Shown piece after piece: positions 1 to 7,773 of a stretch of 10,469 bases of DNA. The notes under the pieces are model-generated. The model saw nothing but the letters and a program-made list of their open reading frames with translations, was not told where the DNA came from and searched no databases. The first letter of the stretch is position 1. The number at the start of each line of letters is the position of its first letter. A program made the translations under genes and the position numbers. Source of the DNA: Stramenopiles sp. TOSAG23-3 (taxonomy: Eukaryota > Sar); the NCBI GenBank assembly GCA_900128585.1, contig LT642812.1, forward strand, positions 1-10,469. The letters are read 5' to 3'.

Positions 1-360
1 TTCTTTGAATGGACAAAACATACAACTGGGGGAAAGGTTACAAAATTAAAAACGGAAAATTGGCCCTGTTATTTAAAAAAAAAGGAAGGAAAAACAAAAA
101 CTTCTTTTTCTTCTTCTTCCTCTGTACTACTACTATGATAATACGATTAATATATACTAACTTATATAAATAATTAATGCGTAGAGGTAGTATGGGGGTA
201 ACAAATAATAATAATATATAATTAAAAAGAAGAAGAAGGAAGAGAAGAGAAGAGAAGAAGAAGGTCAGAATGAGAAGACGACCGATCGAGAGAAGAAGAA
301 GAAGAGATTAATGTCACAATAAATAACAACGTAAGTTAATAGATACTTGGAAATACAGAA

Positions 361-368
361 TATAAAAC
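361..368 (+). promoter_or_regulatory. TATA-like element upstream of myosin
   Basis: TATAAAAC on the + strand lies about 260 bases upstream of the myosin start codon. It could be a core promoter element if the leader is roughly 230 bases long. The surroundings are AT-rich, so chance occurrence is easy and confidence is low. Confidence 0.2.
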
Positions 369-506
369 TCGTATAATATGTATTATCAAATGGAATCGTA
401 TGTTTGTGAATTAATCAAACGGTTTATTCTTCGTTGGAACCACTCCTTCGTCCCGTTGTTCTCTTTTTTAGCAGAACACAAGAAATAAACGGAGGGGAAA
501 GAGAAC

Positions 507-535
507 GAGAGAGAGAGAGAGAGAACGCGCGCGCG
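507..535. repeat. (GA)9 followed by (CG)5 dinucleotide repeats
   Basis: GA is repeated nine times at 507-524, and an alternating CG stretch at 526-535 follows directly. The compound microsatellite lies in the presumed 5' leader of the myosin gene, about 90 bases before its ATG. Alternating CG can adopt Z-DNA, and GA/TC tracts can form H-DNA or bind GAGA-type factors; any role here is inference. Confidence 0.8.
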
Positions 536-626
536 CCGAGTCGTACCCGTAGTTACTTGTGTGACCGTGCGGTCCTGACGAGTTCCCACCAGTCCAAACC
601 GCCGGGGTGGAAAGACGACAGGCAAC

Positions 627-3600
627 ATGCTGGCGAAAAAGACCCGCCGCCTTAACTTTGCTGCGAAGGGCCAGCTGGGAGGGGCAAGGCGGCAGGTCAG
701 GTCGCCGACGTTTGAGGGCCCAGTCGCCAGCCAAGAGGCGGGAGACTTGGACTCCTCCTCCCACGGGCCGGGGGAATTGATATTTTTTAGAGAAGGCACG
801 ACGGTGTGGCTTAGCCATTTGCGGGAGGGGTGGGTCCCTGCGGTAGTTGTTAGCGTCCAGAGCACGTCCGAGATAGTCGTGGCGCCCGATGGAGAAGCCA
901 GCATAAAGTATGGCATGAAATCGCCGTCGTCGTCGTTGCGCCCCACGTCCTCCCGGGACCACGTCGTCGTCGACTTGGAGCAGAAAGACGCCCACCCCAA
1001 GGTGCTGCCCCGACAGGCCAGGGTGAAGGCAGACGACTTCGGGGCCGTCGGGGAGGAACGCCTGGACGCACTCGCGCACCTTCACGAGGCGGCGGTGCTG
1101 AACAACATACGCGTTCGGTTCAAGCAAAACCAGATTTACTCGTCCACGGGGCTAATGCTCATCGCGATGAACCCTTACAAAGAGTTGGACCTGTACGGGA
1201 CGGCCACCGTGAACCTGTACCGTGGGGACCGCGTCCACTCCCCGCACCTACCCCCCCACCTCTTTGGGGTGGCCGGGCGCGCCTACGAACGGTTTAAAAC
1301 CCAGGGGCAGGACCAGTCGCTCATCATCTGCGGGGAGAGCGGTGCGGGAAAGACCGAGTCGACCAAGCTGATCCTTCGTTTTTTGTCCACCATAGCGAGC
1401 AAAGCCGGGGTCGGCGACATTGAAAACCAGATTTTAGAGAGCAACCCCTTGATGGAGGCCTTTGGCAACGCCAAAACGATACGAAACCAGAACAGTAGCC
1501 GGTTTGGAAAATTTATACAGATAACGTTAGGGTCGCAGGACTGGATCTTGGGGGCAAACATCAAGAACTACCTGTTGGAGAAGTCGCGCGTGTCCGCACA
1601 GCCCTCGGGGGAGCGGAACTACCACATATTTTACCAGATGCTGGCGGGAATGGACAACGACGCCCTTGACAGCATGCACTTGCAGAGGGACGGCAGCAAG
1701 TACCACTACCTGAACCAGAGCGGCTGCTTGAACGTTGGCGGGTTGAACGATTCCCTTGAGTTCCAGCGCACCCTGACGGCGATGATCGCCCTCAACCTCG
1801 GCACCGCCGTGCGGAAAGAAATATTCTCCATCGTTGCCGCGGTGCTGCACCTGGGGAACATCGAGTTTACTACCGGGGGGGGGGCGACGATTCGGGATGG
1901 GACGACGAGGAGGAGGAAGAGAGTCGAATGAGGGCTAAGAGCTTGGACCCCCACGGTGAGGCAGAAATAGGGAATCACGAAGTGCTGCGGCTCGCGGCGA
2001 AGCTGTTGGGGGTCGACGAGGCCCGTCTCGGCAGGGGGCTGACCCTGAAGATCCGCACCACCTTGGGGTCCACCATCGCCACCCCGTTGCGGGTGAAAGA
2101 GGCCGAACAAGTGCGCGACGCCCTGGCAAAGGAACTGTACGACAAAATGTTCACCTGGCTGGTGTCCCGCATAAACAGCACGATCGGAACGGCGGAGGGG
2201 GTAAAGGGCTTCATTGGTATACTGGACATTTACGGGTTCGAGAATTTAGGCACAAACGGGTTCGAGCAGCTCTTGATCAACTACGCGAACGAAAAGCTGC
2301 AAAAGCTGTTCAACGACCGGGTCTTTCTGATGGAAGAAGAAGAGTACCTGAGGGAGGGCGTCCCGTACGTGAAGCCGACGTTCGTGGACGGCGAGGCAAA
2401 GAGCAATACCCCGGGGAGCTCGGACTGTCTTACCCTGATCGAAGACTACAAGTATGGAATACTGTCCTTGGTCAATGAACAGAGCATGCTGGGCGTTGCC
2501 GGGAGCGACGAGGCCCTAGCCGCGAAGATAAATTACGCGTACTCGTCGAACGGGTCCTTTCCCCGCAAAAGCTTCATGACCGTCTCCGCGTGGCACAAGC
2601 TGAAAACCTCGAAGTCGACGGGGGGCGCTCAAAACGCTTTTCGTGGTGGGAGCCAGACCAACTTCGTCGTCAAGCACTACGCGGGCGAAATACTGTACAG
2701 TACGCACGGATGTGTGCTGAAGAACAAGGATACCCTGAGCTCCATCATTCGCGGAATTTTTAGCTCCTCAGACTCCACCGTCGTTCGCGAAATGCACGCG
2801 TTGTCGCACGGCCAAAGCTTGGAAAAGGCCCCGTCCAGTGGCCGGTCGAGGCACCGCAAGGTATCGTCTCTGCAGACGACGGTTACCAAACGGTTTCGCA
2901 CGCAGCTCAACACGCTGGTCGCTAACATTGGAGAGACCGAGCCGCACTTTATCCGCTGCATTCGTTCCAACGGGGAGGCCGTTCCCGATTTCATCGACTC
3001 GATCGCCGTGCTGCGGCAGCTCAAGTACTCTGGGGTAATGGAAGCCCTGCGGGTGCGCAGACTCGGGTTTTCCAACAGAATGCCGTACCGCTCCTTTCTG
3101 CTGCGCTATGAAACATTGACGAACGACGCCATGTTCCTCCAAAACGTCCGGGACAACGTGGTGAGCATTGGGGAGTTGAAGGAAGCGGCAGCGGGAATTT
3201 TTGAGAACGACATGTGTCGGCAGCATAACCTTGGGGCGGAAAGCTTTAAACTGGGGCACACGCTTATCTTCTTGCGGGCCTACGTGATGGGGGTGCTGGA
3301 CGCAATCACTGCCTCCTTGCTGAGTTACCATGCAACTGTAATCCAGCGAACGGTGCGAAAATTGCTGGAACGCCGAAAGTTTGCTAGAATGAAAATGGCA
3401 GCAGAGATGCTGCAGCGGCACATTCGCGGGCTTCAAGCTCGACAGCTGCACGAAGCGATGGTCATGGAGATCAACCGAAAGGCGCAGGCGCTGAAGGCGG
3501 AAATGGAAGCCAGGAGGCTGCGCGAGGAAGAAGAGAGCTTGGTGGCTGGCGCAAAGAACACGATCCAGCACGCCCAGCTCAAGCTTGAGAAGCTAAGAGA

Positions 3601-5980
3601 ATCCACGGACGTGGAAGGAAAACATCTGATCGCCGTGGACAAGGACAGCAGGGGACACTTAGAGAATGTCGCGAAATCCATTGAAAAGGCTTTGGAACAG
3701 TTTGACAACGGGGGGGAAGCGTTCTCCAACGGTGCCGAGCACGCGCTACAAAAGGTGGAGGAGTGCGCAGTTTTCTTCGAATCTGTAAAAACTCGGAGGG
3801 AAGAAGAGTACCATTTCAGAATCCAAATACTAGAAAAAGAAAGGGCTGCGAGGAAAAAACGGGAAGAAATGAACGAGGCCGCGGAACGGTCACGAATGAA
3901 ACGCGAGGAGGACCTGCGGAGGCTGTACCTTGATCAATTGAAGCAGCTCGAACGAACAAGGGAAAATTCAGAGCGGTTCGCGATGAAAAGGCAAGAAGAA
4001 CAACAGCGCTGGGTTATATCAGAGTTGCTCCGGCTCGAGCGGCAAAGGGAAGCGGAGGAGCTGAAAGTGATGATTCGGCTGGAGGGAGCCCAGCGAGAAA
4101 TGGCGAAGCGAATAGAGCGCTACCGCCTTCAGGAATTGGAGAGAAGGAAACGGGAGGAGTCGCAGCGGGAATTCGTCGAGCGACATCGCATGGAGGCGGA
4201 AGAAGCTTACCAGATTTGGTTGAAAAAAGAAATTCAACGTTTACAGGATGCTGCAATCACCGAGCAGAACGAGCGTGACCGGGCAATTGCTAGCGCGGAG
4301 CTTGCGAGCATGATAAAAGAAGAGAAGTCCCAGCTTCAATTTCACCACTACATGCGAGAAGAATTTCAAAGATCCCTGATGCTTTTTCAACGGATTGAAG
4401 AAGAACGGCGGCTGGAAGAGCTGCAGAATATGACGGAGGTGGAAACAAAGCAGAAGCGGGTGGAAAAGATCCTCCGTCAGCAAGAAGTCGATTTGAGGGT
4501 TCGGGCGCACGAGAAACTCGTTATGCAATCGGAAGACATGGCATCGAGAATGTTCTGCCTGAGCGAGTCGATCGGGTCTCGGATGACGAAGATAAGGCAT
4601 TACGAGCGTACCCTGGGCGGTTTTACTACCCCCACTGCAACCCCTGAAGATTCAGACCCTTTCGCATTAATCCGGTCGATGACGAATGACTTGTCTCGTC
4701 ACACTTCCAAAATAAATGACGCGTCCAAGGAACGGACGAGTCCGTCCCCCCGTGCAAAGAGGAAGGAGCATCATGGGGGTGAAGCTGAAAAGGTCCAACG
4801 CATCGAAAATGCTGAGGAAAGGATGGTCGAGGAAACGGCCATGGAGAGCGAGGACCGTCGATCGCTTGAAATGTCCCAAGAACTCGAGTTCCAAATTTTA
4901 GCCTCCAATTCCGTACCACATAGAGTCTCGGAAAGTCCGAAAGAAAAGATAGTACAGGACAGGCCTGATCGAGCGGGCGAGAATGTAAATGCGGCGGAAT
5001 CAAATAGTTATCCCTCGGACGCCATGCCAGATTCTTTACGAACGGAGGAGAAGCCCGTGAATAACCAAGACATTTCCAGATTTACGAACGTGCCTGCTCC
5101 AAGCACGGCGGCACAGAATGACTTTCGGTTGTCCAAGTTTCGGGAAGAGTACACGAGAGTGCGCCAGGAGGCAGAAAAGTACTTGGGCATGCTCGCCTCG
5201 CCGATAAGGGGAGGTGCGTCGCTCGGCCAAAGCAGCCGAGTGGAAGAGTTGTCTTTTGAGGATTTGTCGGTCCTTGGGAAGGGCTACGGCAATGCCAGCA
5301 CCGGCAGGGGTGGGCACTCGGAATCAAAGTTCAGCCAAGACATTGGAGTGTTGGAACAGGCAACAAACCTGATGGCCGTGCGCCGGAGGGGCATGAGTAT
5401 GTTTGGGCCTGACATGCTGCTTTCTGCATCCAGGGCAGCCCCCGAAAGTTCTATGTCCGACTCCTCTCCCGCCCTGTTTGCCGGGAAGTCGTTTGCAGTG
5501 TCCAACAGTGGCGCCTCGCTGTGGGAGACGAGCGACGATGACAGCGCCGCGTTTCGTGACAGTTCTCTGTCAGAAATAGACTCTTTTATTTCGCAACACA
5601 TTCCGGAGCATGTGCGAACGCCACAAAAATCGTCCAAGAGTTCACTGCTGACCTCATCGTCCACGCCAGCCGCAGGCGGTAAGTCAAGCGGAAGAAGCAA
5701 GTCCTGGTGGAAGGAAGAGGCAAACTTCATATCAGAAGATACGGACGAGCTGGAGTTGTTGAGAATACGCAGGAACGTCTCCCATTTGCGAATGCACGGT
5801 AATTACCCGACCAGCATGGCCGAGGAACATTTTTCGAGAACTATCCCGCCCTTTCTCATCGGTCATGATGTCCAAAAGCAGCAAGAAGAGTACGATACCT
5901 TGGATATGCTGGAAAAGGACGACCAAGGAATGATGGAAGCGTCTTACAAGTTTTTGGAGCGAACTAACAAGCGGGTGTGA
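627..5980 (+). CDS. Myosin heavy chain with SH3-like N-terminus, two IQ motifs and coiled-coil tail; one apparent frameshift
   Basis: This is an actin-based ATPase motor. The first part (627-1931) shows an SH3-like segment (about residues 57-90, VWLSHLREGWVPA), P-loop GESGAGKT (236-243), switch I NQNSSRFGKF (287-296), LLEKSR (316-321) and NYHIFYQ (331-337). The second part, numbered from the ATG at 1928, shows DALAK (64-68), switch II DIYGFE (100-105), NEKLQ (121-125), actin-binding EPHFIRCIRSN (338-348), converter, two IQ motifs (471-508), a charged helical tail (about 513-890) and a Ser-rich, probably disordered end. The two frames join by a -1 shift in the ten-G run at 1875-1884, giving about 1,784 residues. 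The ATG at 627 is the first after an in-frame TGA at 576 and has A at -3. DIYGFE is typical of non-class-II myosins. No known tail domain is recognised, so the class is unassigned. The SH1 and SH2 cysteine positions are Arg and Tyr. Confidence 0.93.
1875..1884 (+). other. Ten-G homopolymer at which the myosin reading frame breaks
   Basis: The upstream frame reads ...NIEFTTGGG and then degenerates into an Arg-rich end with a stop at 1929-1931. The downstream frame is open from this G run through an acidic loop (DDSGWDDEEEEESR) into normal myosin sequence. One extra G (or two fewer) restores a single frame. The site falls in a surface loop just after the conserved LHLGNIEF strand, where myosins tolerate insertions. 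The simplest reading is a homopolymer length error; a real allele or -1 ribosomal slippage are alternatives. Confidence 0.85.
3338..3451 (+). other. Two IQ motifs (myosin neck, light-chain binding)
   Basis: Within the myosin, VIQRTVRKLLERRKF (3338-3382) and MLQRHIRGLQARQLH (3407-3451) follow the IQxxxRxxxxR pattern, the second with Leu in place of Ile. They lie directly after the converter segment ending in FLRAYVMGVLD. IQ motifs bind calmodulin or myosin light chains and form the lever arm. Two motifs imply a short lever arm with two light chains. Confidence 0.85.
3464..4597 (+). other. Highly charged helical (coiled-coil or single alpha-helix) tail segment of myosin
   Basis: About 375 codons are dominated by Glu, Arg, Lys, Gln and Leu with almost no Pro or Gly from about 3790 onward. 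This indicates long helix. Blocks such as RREEE, KKREE, ERRKREE and IEEERRLEE give the alternating acidic/basic pattern shared by coiled coils and stable single alpha-helices. A short non-helical break (FDNGGEAFSNGA) lies near 3700-3740. Whether the segment dimerises cannot be decided by eye. Confidence 0.75.
3896..4069 (+). repeat. Two tandem 29-residue (87-bp) protein repeats in the myosin tail
   Basis: Units begin MKREED at 3896 and MKRQEE at 3983, and a third, weaker start (MIRLEG) follows at 4070, each exactly 87 bases apart. Between the first two units Met1, Lys2, Arg3, Glu5, Arg9, Leu15, Leu18-Glu19-Arg20, Arg22-Glu23 and Glu26 coincide. The DNA of the two units has diverged, so the duplication is old or held by selection at the protein level. 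The unit length of 29 equals four heptads plus one residue. Confidence 0.6.
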
Positions 5981-6311
5981 GGACGGAAAGAAAGGAAGCC
6001 CACGATGTGTTAGAGTTTGTGTATTTCATTAATTTGCGGCTACCGCTGTGTACAATTTCTTTTCGGCGTTTAGCCCAGTCAAAAACCTTTTTAAATTCTT
6101 TATATTAAAAACAAGAAAATTGGCTGTTATTTAAGTAATTAAATTTAGCTTCGTCGTACCCTAATCCTAACTTGGTTCTGTATTTTTTATAGTGGAGTCC
6201 ATGAACTACTTTATATTAAGTTGTGTTAAAGTTTTTTTCTTCTACTTGCTCGTTTTATATTGCACGTTATCCGTCAGCTATCCTTTCTGTAAATTGTAAA
6301 ACGGTCCTTGC
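5981..6311. other. Convergent intergenic spacer, myosin to MIF
   Basis: This AT-rich spacer lies between the 3' ends of the myosin (+) and the MIF-like gene (-). It must hold both 3' untranslated regions and polyadenylation sites. I see no canonical AATAAA in a convincing place, no further open frame and no strong hairpin. Confidence 0.6.
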
Positions 6312-6665
6312 CTAAAATGTGCCAGAATTCCAGCCGAACATGTACCGTTTCTCCACGTCCTTGAAATCGATGTAAACGCGGTCGGGAGAAATTTGTAGCA
6401 ATTTCTTCAAGCAACTACACAAATTCTGTGATATTACTTTGTTTCTCGCCTCGTCAAGGTTTCCGATCGACACCAGCCGGACAAAAGCGCAGGGCTCTGT
6501 GGTACCACTATAACTCATACTTTGATCTGCATTCAAACGGACCATAACCCACTTTTCGGGTTTCCCAATATTTTCCGAAACACACTTCGAGACCTCCGAG
6601 ACAACCTGGTCAGTGTCAGCTTTCGTTCCGACCGACACGTTTGTGCTAATTTCACAGTATGGCAT
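6312..6665 (-). CDS. MIF-like protein (macrophage migration inhibitory factor / tautomerase superfamily)
   Basis: The 117-residue product matches the MIF family along its whole length (human MIF is 115 residues). It shows Pro2, which becomes the N-terminal catalytic proline after Met removal, then STNV, GKP with Lys35, EPCAF, SIG, SPDRVYID and a C-terminal GWNSGTF. Family knowledge: MIF proteins are homotrimers with phenylpyruvate/dopachrome tautomerase activity in vitro. Two usual residues differ: the second Cys of the MIF CALC motif is Val62, so the thiol-redox site is lost, and the Asn of VYIN is Asp100. There is no signal peptide, as expected for MIF. The ATG at 6665 has A at -3, and an in-frame TAG ends the gene. 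It is convergent with the myosin; no functional link is implied. In a free-living protist it is probably an intracellular tautomerase. Confidence 0.93.
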   Translation of the reverse strand: MPYCEISTNVSVGTKADTDQVVSEVSKCVSENIGKPEKWVMVRLNADQSMSYSGTTEPCAFVRLVSIGNLDEARNKVISQNLCSCLKKLLQISPDRVYIDFKDVEKRYMFGWNSGTF

Positions 6666-6742
6666 TTTTATTTAACGTGAAAAACGTACAAATTAGACCA
6701 ACGATTCTTGTGGTTGTTTTCCTAAGTTATCTTTTCGTATGG

Positions 6743-6751
6743 TTTTATATA
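6743..6751 (-). promoter_or_regulatory. TATA-like element upstream of MIF gene
   Basis: On the minus strand TATATAAAA lies about 80 bases upstream of the MIF ATG and is directly preceded by CCAATTA. The position and orientation suit a core promoter with a short leader. The spacer is AT-rich, so this is a weak prediction. Confidence 0.35.
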
Positions 6752-6879
6752 ATTGGACGTGCACACTGATGTTTATTTTGCATTTTGATATAAATATAAA
6801 AACGTATATCTACCTACAACAAAAGTGTTCCAATTGAAACGGGTGAAAAGATACGCAGAAAGAAGAAAGAAGCAACAAC

Positions 6880-6928
6880 AAGAAGAGAAGAAGAAGAAGA
6901 AGAAGAAAAAGAAGAAGAAGAAAAAGGG
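6880..6928. repeat. Imperfect GAA/purine tract
   Basis: A 49-base purine-only run on the + strand is made mainly of GAA triplets with A-rich interruptions and ends in AAAAAGGG. It lies about 215 bases upstream of the MIF ATG. The composition is the same as the longer array at 8034-8185. Confidence 0.8.
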
Positions 6929-7013
6929 TGGGCGGCCGGCAGCAGACGAGTAGTAACAAATTGTATAGTCTAACATTATTTCTCCTATATAAAATATTCT
7001 TCAAAAAAACGAC

Positions 7014-7040
7014 GAAAGAAGAAGAAGATGATGATGATGA
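7014..7040. repeat. Short GAA then GAT trinucleotide tract
   Basis: GAA-type triplets run into about five GAT triplets (about 7027-7040), followed by a T-rich stretch. It lies in the presumed 3' flank of the COMMD gene. Confidence 0.6.
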
Positions 7041-7161
7041 TTTTTTATTATTATTTTTTTATATTTTTGTTTTTTCTTCTTCTTTTCTACTGGTACCTTG
7101 GTACTACTGGGGTATCTTCTTAGTACCAATTAGCTATTTATTTTTTTGAAGTTCTCTAATC

Positions 7162-7773
7162 TTATTGTTCTTTCAATATACGTTCTACCTGTTTCGTAGC
7201 ATCCCTAACAGTTTCAAGAAGTTTTTGGAGTTGCTGGGGTGTTGCGGAAAACGTAACGTCCCGTACTTTGTCTACGCCTTCGTTTGGTTCTTGTACTTTC
7301 AAGGTGACAAAGTACAACCCCTTGTTCTGCGTCTGTACATTACTAGAAACTGCGGTGTAGTCAAGCCGCCAGTCGCAGTCCACGATCTTGCCTGCCCCAA
7401 TAGAGGAGTATATTAAACGGTCCCGGATTGCTTCCACGTGAGCCTCGTGTCCTTTTCCTATTAATTCGGCCCTAGTCATGTCGATCCCGGCCTCTTCTGC
7501 TACAGACTGGACCTGCTCGGGTGGCGCGTCTACCTTGGCAGCCTCCAACAACAGCGCCAACAGCCCTGAGAACGCTATTTTCGCAGAGGCCATGTTTTCG
7601 CCAACAATGTTTGCGGACGTCAACAGTTTCATCGACGCCGAACTGTCCTGTTTCTTTTCGTCCGATAGAACTCCAAACGTAAGCTGCGTTATTTTTTTGA
7701 ACGCGGCGTCGGGGAGGTCTCCTAGGATTCTCAACCCGTCCACATTGTCTTTGCTAAACGATGAAATATCCAT
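7162..7773 (-). CDS. COMM domain-containing protein (COMMD family)
   Basis: The 203-residue product has the COMMD layout: a helical N-terminal domain (about residues 15-115) and a C-terminal COMM domain (about 130-200). The COMM domain has the signature IVDCDWRLDY, then LYFVTLKVQE, VTFSATPQQLQKLLETV and a closing helix. COMMD proteins assemble in the heterodecameric ring of the Commander complex with CCDC22/CCDC93 and retriever, acting in endosomal cargo recycling. The paralogue cannot be named safely by eye. I chose the ATG at 7773: it gives the usual family length and has A at -3 and G at +4. The frame stays open upstream for another 74 codons to 7995, but without an ATG, and that stretch does not resemble the family. 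No intron is needed. Confidence 0.88.
   Translation of the reverse strand: MDISSFSKDNVDGLRILGDLPDAAFKKITQLTFGVLSDEKKQDSSASMKLLTSANIVGENMASAKIAFSGLLALLLEAAKVDAPPEQVQSVAEEAGIDMTRAELIGKGHEAHVEAIRDRLIYSSIGAGKIVDCDWRLDYTAVSSNVQTQNKGLYFVTLKVQEPNEGVDKVRDVTFSATPQQLQKLLETVRDATKQVERILKEQ

Larger units (their letters stand above)
1..626. other. AT-rich region upstream of the myosin gene, including its presumed 5' leader
   Basis: No gene is supported here. The stretch is AT-rich with several low-complexity tracts: a pyrimidine run near 101-122, purine-only runs at 224-264 and 288-307, and a (GA)9 run followed by (CG)5 at 507-535. A TATA-like TATAAAAC lies at 361-368, about 260 bases before the myosin ATG. 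Base composition becomes GC-rich from about 525, which probably marks entry into the transcribed leader. An in-frame TGA at 576-578 closes the myosin frame upstream of its first ATG at 627. Confidence 0.6.
6666..7161. other. Intergenic spacer between COMMD 3' end and MIF 5' end
   Basis: This 496-base spacer separates two minus-strand genes. It holds the presumed MIF promoter, a purine-only GAA-type tract at 6880-6928, a short GC-rich island (about 6926-6948), a GAA/GAT tract at about 7014-7040, and T-rich sequence at 7041-7090. Open frames across it consist of simple-sequence lysine/glutamate or phenylalanine runs and are not credible genes. Confidence 0.6.

Noticed and set aside
468-1127. 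Long minus-strand open frame opposite the myosin N-terminus (also 386-1000)
   Set aside because: It overlaps clearly conserved myosin coding sequence, is Arg/Pro-rich as expected for an antisense of GC-rich codons, and resembles no family.
1928-5980. A separate gene starting at the ATG at 1928
   Set aside because: This ATG is internal to the myosin motor. The sequence upstream in the same frame continues as an acidic loop to the G run, so it is the second half of one gene.
627-5980. Myosin as a decayed pseudogene
   Set aside because: There is only one single-base lesion, in a homopolymer, and no stop codon elsewhere over about 1,784 codons with all motor motifs intact.
6155-6176. CCCTAATCCTAA resembling telomeric repeat
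   Set aside because: Only one CCCTAA unit plus a degenerate neighbour is present, inside a 3' spacer; there is no array.
6773-7004. Minus-strand frames with poly-Phe or poly-Leu resembling a membrane protein
   Set aside because: The hydrophobic run comes from the TTC complement of the GAA tract at 6880-6928 and is not a real membrane segment.
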